Positions 57,701 to 64,000 of a DNA stretch of 64,000 nt are shown piece by piece. The notes under the pieces were generated by a model. The model searched no databases and had not been told where the DNA came from. It saw only the letters and a list, made by a program, of their open reading frames with translations. This DNA comes from Eucalyptus grandis. Its lineage: Eukaryota; Streptophyta; Magnoliopsida; Myrtales; Myrtaceae. The number at the start of each line of letters is the position of its first letter. The first letter of the stretch is position 1. The DNA lies in contig NC_052621.1 of the NCBI RefSeq assembly GCF_016545825.1, positions 24,144,940 to 24,208,939 on the forward strand, written 5' to 3'. Both the position numbers and the translations under genes were made by a program.

Positions 57701-59776
57701 TTTCTCAAACCTCTCAAGTACAGAATGAATTGGTTGTATCAAGAAATTTGTTAGGGAAAGACGATTAGTTATACCATCAGACTATATAGTCTATTTGTGA
57801 GAGTATGACTGCAATATCCACTATATGGTTGATTTAGTGACTTATATAAATGTTGTTTCTTATTCTGAATCAAGTACAGGATTAGATGCCATAAAATGCA
57901 ATATACAATCTATGAAACATCACAATGTTTGAAAACTTATTGACTTGCCTAAAGATCACAAGTTCATTAGTTGCAAATATGCATATAAAACTAAAAGGAT
58001 TTCAAAGAAAGATCGTGAAGTTTAAAGCCAAACTAGTATTCAAAGTTTACACTCTGAAAGAGGGGTGGACAGTGTAGAAACATATATATTATTTAGTATC
58101 TTTTAAAGATTCTTTCAGAGTAAACATGACATTAATAGTTCTTCTTGATATGGAGTCACGCCAAATAGATACTATCTTTTCAAATGGACACGTTGATAAC
58201 AAAATCTATATAGTGCAATCGGATGATTTTGCAGCAGATGATTAAATGAACTTGTGTGTAGACTGAAAAATCTTATTAAGCAAGTTTCCAAATAATATTA
58301 TTAAATTTTTATAGTGCTGTCATTTCATTCGGTTGGAAACAAAGTAATTCAGTAAATATATACTGCAAGGTTAGTAGAAGGAAATTTATTTTTCTCATAC
58401 TTTATGTACGTAATATTTTGCTTACAAATGGTGACCTTGAGGCATCTTTTGTCCTTTGCATTGAGATTCGTAAGGATTGTTCTCACCATATATATTGGAT
58501 TTATTTCAGAGGACATTTGCTAATCGTATTTTGGAAATATTCAATATATATCACTACAAGCCAGGAATTGCTCATATCATTAAGGGTGATAGATCGAATC
58601 AATTACATTGTTCTTATTTAAATATTGAGAAAATTTAGTTAAATGGCGTATCTTGTATCAATGCACCTAAAAGTATAATGTATACACTTAAAAGAGGACA
58701 AAAGACTATATGTTGATTTACATATATGTTCAAGTCTTGAAGTTGGTAGGGTATTTAGATGTAAATTTTGCTGGCTGTTAGGATGACATGAAATCAATAA
58801 CGGAATACATATTTATGTTAGCAGGAAGTGCAGTAAATAAAATTTTATATCATCTTCTAATATGTAAGCATAGTTTGTAATATTCTTTTAGACTGTTACT
58901 TGGGCTATTAGACTCCGGAATCTCATTAAGGAGTTGACTGTTTTTAACTTTATGGATAGACCCATACGGTTGTATTAAGATAATAAATTTGTAGTATTAT
59001 TAATAACAAAGGTCTTAAGGGGTCTAAATATATGGCGATCAAATTTTTGACCATAAAGAAACAGAACAAAAATGTGACATTATAATATAACATATTTCCA
59101 CATATGATATGGCTGTAGATCTACTAACTAAAAAACTTCGCTCTTCTATCCTTGAATGACATGTCATTAATATGAACTTAAGAGTATCATGAGATGCTAT
59201 TATTTAGTGGGAGCTATTTTGGCTTTACTCTAATAAAATTTACATCTATGTATATTACACTTAGTAACGATTTGATATGTATCAATTTTTGCATTTAATA
59301 AAATATTTTTGAATGTGTTGTTATTATGTTGAATACATATTGATAAAAGTCTAAAGGTACTATATAAACCTTGAGTGAAGGCTAGAGGCATCTGGTTATT
59401 AGCTTTGTGCATATGTCTTGTTATACATAAAGAAATGTTAACCGTAAAGACAAGACATATGTGGGTTTATTAGAACCATAAAGACATTCTCTAGTGGCAC
59501 AAGTTTTTTGTGACGCTTAAGGTAAAAGAATAGTTACTGACAAATGGGATCTTTCTATGAGAGATGTTATCCATTTGCCATATTACCATATTAAATCCAT
59601 ATCAATAAAGTTGAAAGCACTTGTGACCATAAAAAGGCTTTGTGTGTATACATGTAGTTACCGTCATAATTCAATGTTTGAGACTTTATGAGATGTGATT
59701 GACTATTAAGAATTATCTCTAGATCAATGTACGCACATACAATACAATTTCAATTAATATAGTCCAAGTGAGAGAA
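54713..59776 (+). pseudogene. pol: Element D gag-pol remnant
   Basis: No long frame survives. Faint Copia traces are readable in order on the plus strand: an integrase-like 'PENPESRGIIAP' (about 57150; usually YTPQQNGVAERRN), an RT start LIDLPKDHKFISCKYAYKTK (about 57940-58000) with FKAKLVFKVYTLKEGW, and an RNase H end with HISTYDMAVDLLTKKL (about 59090-59140). The segment 54800-55200 is GC-richer, the rest AT-rich. A polypurine-like agtccaagtgagagaa (59761-59776) precedes the 3' LTR. Decay is far greater than in C, S, O or N. Confidence 0.65.
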
Positions 59777-60214
59777 TGTAAGAGTTTTCATAATGTATAC
59801 TACATTAATTGATATTGTAATTTACCGTTTTATGAGATTTGGTCTAAGGTAAAATAGAAGGTTTGTTAATTAATCTAATATAGAGTTAGCTAGTGTGGGC
59901 CGAGTTGAGCATAGTCCGTAATAAGATGGCCTAGTTGGAAACTAATAGTGCTCAATTTCTCATATAACCCTAATTCTCATAAGTATTCTCACAAAAAAAA
60001 AAGCGTTGACCTAGCGCTTAAGGGTGAGAGGCCGTCCCATTGAGTCAGTGATGCGGAGGGCAATAGAGGATAAGAACTTGTGCGTAGATAATTACTTTTC
60101 TGCTTTCGCATCAAGAACGATGGATTCCAAAACATGTGCGTTCATTTTTTTACTCAATCATCTATGTTTTTGTTTTGGTTATGGAGATCTTGGGTTGCAC
60201 GTTTTTATCCAACA
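59777..60214 (+). repeat. Element D 3' LTR
   Basis: tgtaagagttttcataatg ... ttttatccaaca. It matches the 5' LTR with many substitutions and a deletion after ttggaaact. Confidence 0.88.
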
Positions 60215-60219
60215 CTTAC

Positions 60220-60693
60220 CAAACAAATCATCTGGGAAGTGGCCATGTTGTTCTAGGAGATGAAGGTGATAGAAGAAAGAGAAATACTAGGTTGCTGCCG
60301 GACAGAACAATGCCATGGGAATATTCCTCCGGTTCCCCACACGGAGGGCCCAGATGACAGTTGGCACAGGCTGGAGCCGATCCAGCAGCACCTCTAATGG
60401 ACCTACCATCTTGGCCAAAGCAGCATCGATGAATTCGTCATAGTGCTGAGCCCAGACCGGCTCCCAGGGGAGCACGTTCAGGATGGCAGCCGAGGATATG
60501 TTGGCGGGCTTGGCCTCCGAATGAAGTCGGGCCATTCCTCGGTCACGCCGAAGGTGATGATAATGTCCGGGACTCTGGTGGACAGGATCTTGCACAGGTT
60601 CATCATGGGGTTGATGTGCCCTCGTCCTGGATATGGCATCGCCACAATGTGGTGGCTGCCGGCGGCAGAGGTCGATGACAACAGAGCTTCCAT
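60220..60693 (-). pseudogene. UGT copy A, exon 1 (UGT87-like pseudogene)
   Basis: An ATG at 60693 opens MEALLSSTSAAGSHHIVAMP, followed by YPGRGHINPMMNLCKILSTR, which contains the catalytic-type His of GHINP, and then VPDIIITFGVTEEWPDFI. A frameshift follows near 60515, after which the family sequence continues in another frame (SEAKPANISSAAILNVLPWE, MVGPLEVLLDRLQPVPTVI). Compared with copy B, the MADTFLS codons (about 21 bp) are deleted before WALR, and the frame is lost again after NIPMALF with a stop near 60287. The exon end is gatttgtttg, directly followed by GTAAG of the element D TSD. With exon 2 at 5045-5893 it makes one dead gene. Confidence 0.87.
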
Positions 60694-62268
60694 TTTCTTG
60701 AAGTGGCGAGGCCGTCTGACCAGTGAATTTTTCCCTGGAGTTCAGTGGAGGTTGTCGAACTTGGTCCGTTGACTCATCGATCAGCGAGCCGGGGAGGTAA
60801 AACAATGAAGCTAGCGTGCGCCCTTCTTCCTCCGCCACTTGCGGTTGTCGTTTCCTCGTCACGGGGAGCGTAAAAATTATTTTTGTGATAAAGCACTGCA
60901 CGAGTTCAACCATTAGTGGGATTTTGTCGTATATGATTGAAAAACTTACTTTGGAATATCCAATCGTATAATAACATGATGAATTATAAATGAGTATCGC
61001 AATATGATGGCGTTGTCTATGTCCATTTGGAGATACGGCAACGATAGGCGCAGTGAGAAGTTCATTTGTTATATGAAGTAACAACTAGAAAATGTGCACA
61101 CGTATCGGCATTATGTATATGCAAGAAATTTAAGAATTGAAAGATTAAATAAAAATTACTTTGTTCCAAAATATTTGAATCGTCTTATATGGAAGGTTAT
61201 TATTCATGATAAGAACCTTTTTTTGATTCCACATATCAACTATTAATAGATTGTTAAAAAAAGCACAAACTGTTTCAACAATTTACCATCAATTATTTGT
61301 GGAGTCCACCACTGGTTTAAAGTGAGTGTTAATATTATAATATTGACACCTTCAAAATTAGGGTGATCGGTTCTAGGGTGGGTTCTGAAACCTGAAACCT
61401 ATCCTGTTATAATCAATTCCCAGTTTTTGGACCTTGAAATCTACCATATTTGCTTGGAAGCTATCATGTTTTTCCAATACGACTCTAGGTTCTACCTAAG
61501 AACCTATTTTATTTTTTTGTTCCTTTTTTTCAATTTACTTTTTTTTACAGTAAAATTATATGGGCCTAGAATTTAGGATAAGAAGAAATTACTCACTTTT
61601 CAAAGTAATTTCAAAGTAATAAATAAACAATAGAAATCCCTATATGCAAAAATAATAATATAAAAAATAATATATAAGATGAATATGTAATATTCATAAA
61701 AATTTAGGGTAAGAGGAAAGACTGTCGAAGAGTTTTGATGAAAGATAAATAATGAAAGAGTGCTGAGCCTAGAATTTAGGATAAGAAGAAATTAGGGTTT
61801 TGGTTTTATAACTTATAAATCAGATTCCCAAACAGAGTGGTCCAATACCCACTTCGAGTGAATACCCCTGTTGGAAATTACTCACTTTTCCGATAGTTTG
61901 CCAATTTTTATTTGTGGAGCTTAAGTTACAGACTTTTTTTCTTTATAAAATTACCGACTTTTAATTTAAGTCAATTTCCAACATTTATGACCAAAATTTA
62001 TTTGATAGATTATCATCTATTCCAATACTTTATTAACAATACTTTGCATAATTTACCGACTTGTAAAACTACTAACTTTTATATCAAAATAACCAAAAAT
62101 TATGTGAGTCCAGTACCAACTTTACCGACGTTTGTTGGGAGTTCACTAACAGGCTAAACTTAGCAACTTACATAAGACATTAGCAACCACTTCTAAATTT
62201 ACGAATTATTTTGATAATTTTCCAACAATTATTGGAATATGCAGAAACATCATCGATCACTTGTACAT
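60694..62268. other. Region between UGT copies A and B
   Basis: The segment 60694-60870 is GC-rich and probably the 5' UTR and promoter-proximal part of copy A; a 265-codon frame across 60287-61084 is a shadow frame of exon 1 and its leader. The segment 61360-61520 ('gggtgatcggttctagggtg', 'ttctgaaacctgaaaccta') looks like the end of a hAT-related repeat. It resembles the GGTTC-rich ends of the hAT element above but has no matching second end. The segment 61870-62226 is bounded by an inverted gttggaaa(a)tta pair and may be a small MITE. No other gene is seen. Confidence 0.45.
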
Positions 62269-63089
62269 TCAACTTTCTGAACTGTTATTGCGATGGGAAA
62301 TGTCCCTGATGAAGGAATTGATGTTAGTCTCAGTTGATCCATCTTTTCCGATCGCCCTCCGGCATACCTCCTGAAGATGCTTAGCCTGTCTCCTGATCTC
62401 TCGGCTTTCATCGTCTTCCAAATCCATGAACTTTCGCACGAGCCCGCTGATCTCCGTGCCCACCCTCCATCCGACCTTCCAGTCCTTGACAATTAGCGTT
62501 GCATTACTGCCTTGATCCATAGCTATGGGATACGCGAGCAGAGGAACTCCCGCAAAAATAGCTTCCCAAATGGAATTCCATCCGCAGTGCGTCCAAAACC
62601 CGCCAACCGACGAATGTGACAGCACCCTCAGCTGGTTGCACCATGGCACGACTATTCCCCTATCGCCGCACAGCTCTCTCAACCTTGAGGCTTCCTCACG
62701 CGCCACCCACATGAAACGAATGCCGCTGTCGCGCAAACACCCTGCGATCTCTTCCATCTTGGAGCTGGAGACACAGAGAAAGCTTCCGAGAGAGATATAT
62801 AGGACGGACTCGCTCGGCTGACAGTCCAACCACTTTAAGTAATCGGCATCATTCAAACAAGAGTCATCTGTAAGTCGAGAGAAATCAATGGCCGGACCAA
62901 TGGTGTAGACTGGGCAAGAAAAGCTGGCTTTAAGGGCATCGACAGCCAGATATTCCACCTCATACACGGTCGAGAGCAAGAGATACTTGGCCTCAGGGAC
63001 GATGCTAAATGCATCGACCAATTGTTGGAGGACTCTAGAACTGGTTAAGTCTGATCCAGGAATGTAATCGATCCTCTCGTCCCCCTTTT
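62269..63089 (-). CDS. UGT copy B, exon 2 (UGT87-like UDP-glycosyltransferase)
   Basis: This exon is open from the acceptor (cacag at 63090-63094, minus strand) to the stop at 62269. It starts KGDERIDYIPG and includes SFSCPVYTIGPAIDFSRL, DADYLKWLDCQPSESVLYIS and the complete PSPG donor-binding box (WCNQLRVLSHSSVGGFWTHC, GWNSIWEAIFAGVPLLAYPI, AMDQ). The HCGWNS motif is intact and the box ends in Gln, usually linked to glucose use. Between IPG and LVDAFS it is about 10 residues shorter than copy A, so a small in-frame loss is likely in B. Family role: cytosolic glycosylation of small molecules. The specific acceptor cannot be read from sequence. Confidence 0.88.
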
Positions 63090-63597
63090 CTGTGACAAAG
63101 CAAAGACAAAGAAGAGGACATCAATCAGACGCGATCTTTTGCACATATAGCAAAGGCCGCTTTTACTGGTTTCTTCAATAAACTGATTTTTAGACAAAAC
63201 CGGCACCCTCTGTTTCTGCATAAGCAGTCGCCTCTATGCGGAAATTCCAGTTCAAATGAACTGAACTGAAAGCACTTCAAGCTTGCCATCTTTAAAGGTG
63301 GGTCATCTTGCCCATTGATACACTAGAACTTCAATCTGGAAAAATTTTCGATCCTGTAGAAGCTACTGATCATTCATTCTCTGATCTGAATGGCCAATTG
63401 ATAAGTTTGAGGAACTATAGTCTCATTGTTTAGATTTTTGCCTAATAGATTATGCTAATCACGGTGGGGAAACAGGAGAGTCGACAGTGTTGTGTGTTTT
63501 TAGGCCGAACAACCATTGTATTACCAGAGACACTGTGATTGCAGTTTCAGAACTCATTGATGCAACGATGGTAAGACAAAGCGGAGACTGAGCTTAC
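63090..63597 (-). other. Intron of UGT copy B (508 bp)
   Basis: The donor gtaagc (minus strand, 63592-63597) and acceptor cacag (63090-63094) give a phase-1 junction: exon 1 ends ...TTGCCTG and joins AAAAGGGG, making Leu-Pro-Glu-Lys-Gly. It is free of transposons and serves as the reference for the inflated intron of copy A. Confidence 0.85.
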
Positions 63598-64000
63598 CAG
63601 GCAAATCAACCGGGGAGTGACCGTGTCGTTGATGGAAGTGATGGAAGAAAGAGAAACTCGACCCCCCTGCTGACCAGAACGATGCCACTGGAATATTCCT
63701 CCGGTTCCCCGCACGGAGGGCCCAGCTCAGGAAAGTGTCGGCCATGATGACGGTCGGTGTGGGCCGGAGCCGATCCAGCAGCTCCTCGAACGGTCCTCCC
63801 ATCTTGGCGAAAACTGCGTCGGTGAATTCGGAGTATTGCTGAGCTCGGACCAGTTCTGAGGGGAGCACGTTAGGGATGGTGGCAAAGGATAGGTTGGTAG
63901 GCTTAGGCTCAGAACCGATGAAGCCAAGCCACTCTTCGGTGACAACGAAGGTGAAGATGATGTCCGGGACTCTGGAGGACAGAATCTTGCACAGGTTCAT
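63598..64000 (-). CDS. UGT copy B, exon 1 (partial, runs off the right edge)
   Basis: The frame is open to the window edge. It reads MNLCKILSSRVPDIIFTFVV (not the true start; copy A shows about 30 more residues upstream), TEEWLGFIGSEPKPTNLSF, IPNVLPSELVRAQQYSEF, LLDRLRPTPTVIMADTFLSW, ALRAGNRRNIPVASFWSAGG and HQRHGHSPVDLP at the splice site. The catalytic His region lies outside the window. No lesion is seen, so copy B is probably functional. Confidence 0.88.

Larger units (their letters stand above)
54254..60214 (+). mobile_element. Element D: old Copia retrotransposon at the splice donor of UGT copy A
   Basis: The element is 5961 bp, TGTAAGAG...ATCCAACA, flanked by a perfect TSD CTTAC (54249-54253, 60215-60219). 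LTRs are 54254-54698 (445 bp) and 59777-60214 (438 bp) and have diverged visibly, including loss of the TATA-like region in the 3' LTR. The primer site is tRNA-Met type. The interior is decayed Copia pol. On the UGT strand the TSD reads GTAAG, the start of the intron. Confidence 0.87.
5894..60219 (-). other. Single intron of UGT copy A, inflated to about 54.3 kb
   Basis: The true intron material is only 5894-6121, 6890-7100 and 54218-54253. These pieces align in order with the 508-bp intron of UGT copy B (63090-63597). Shared words include gcttgccatcttta, gatctgaatggccaattga, caatagattat and gagactgagcttac. Everything else is transposons. The donor GT is at 60218-60219 and the acceptor AG at 5894-5895 (minus strand). 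Collinearity with B shows that exon 1 at 60 kb and exon 2 at 5 kb are one gene, not two fragments. Confidence 0.85.

Noticed and set aside
54254..60214. Treating element D as two solo repeats flanking host sequence
   Set aside because: A 5-bp TSD, LTR ends, a tRNA-Met primer site, a purine tract and ordered Copia traces show one retrotransposon.
60287..61084. 265-codon minus-strand frame overlapping UGT exon 1
   Set aside because: It reads through the UGT 5' leader in a different frame and enters UGT-like sequence only after a frameshift. It is not a separate gene.

Overview
This is plant nuclear DNA, probably from a eudicot. It contains UGT87-type UDP-glycosyltransferase genes, several classes of plant LTR retrotransposon, two Mutator-like elements and a hAT element. 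The glycosyltransferase sequences look Myrtaceae-like, but that is only an impression. I see no rRNA, tRNA, CRISPR or bacterial feature.

The backbone is two tandem UGT genes on the minus strand. Copy B (exon 2 at 62269-63089, exon 1 at 63598 and running off the right edge) is open across the visible part. Copy A is a pseudogene: its exon 1 is at 60220-60693 and its exon 2 is at 5045-5893. Comparison with B (intron 508 bp) shows that almost everything between 5.9 and 60.2 kb is the single intron of copy A, inflated to about 54.3 kb by nested transposons.

The nest can be unpacked because most junctions keep target-site duplications (TSDs). A short TIR-like element lies at about 6122-6889. Copia C (7101-54217, plus strand) sits in the intron and is about 4.96 kb once its guests are removed. 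Gypsy O (7130-28947, minus, TSD CTTAG) is in C's 5' LTR, and gypsy N (13372-24513, plus, TSD ATAAA) is in O's protease. Sirevirus-like copia S (30642-40733, plus, TSD GTTTC) is between C's protease and integrase. MULE-1 (41603-42829, TSD GTTATTCAT) is in C's integrase. MULE-2 (44642-53629, TSD CAGTGAAAATG) is in C's RNase H. A hAT element (47354-49343, TSD ATAAATAT) lies inside MULE-2 and carries pieces of a purple acid phosphatase gene. An old copia, D (54254-60214, TSD CTTAC), landed on the 5' splice site of UGT copy A and duplicated it.

Downstream of copy A lies E (1-4346, minus), a gag-only LTR element related to S and cut by the window edge. Nearly all transposon genes are broken. E's gag is the only long intact retroelement ORF. 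MULE-2 has a MuDR-like layout: a degenerate transposase on the minus strand and a GRF zinc-finger gene on the plus strand, each starting near one terminal inverted repeat and converging.
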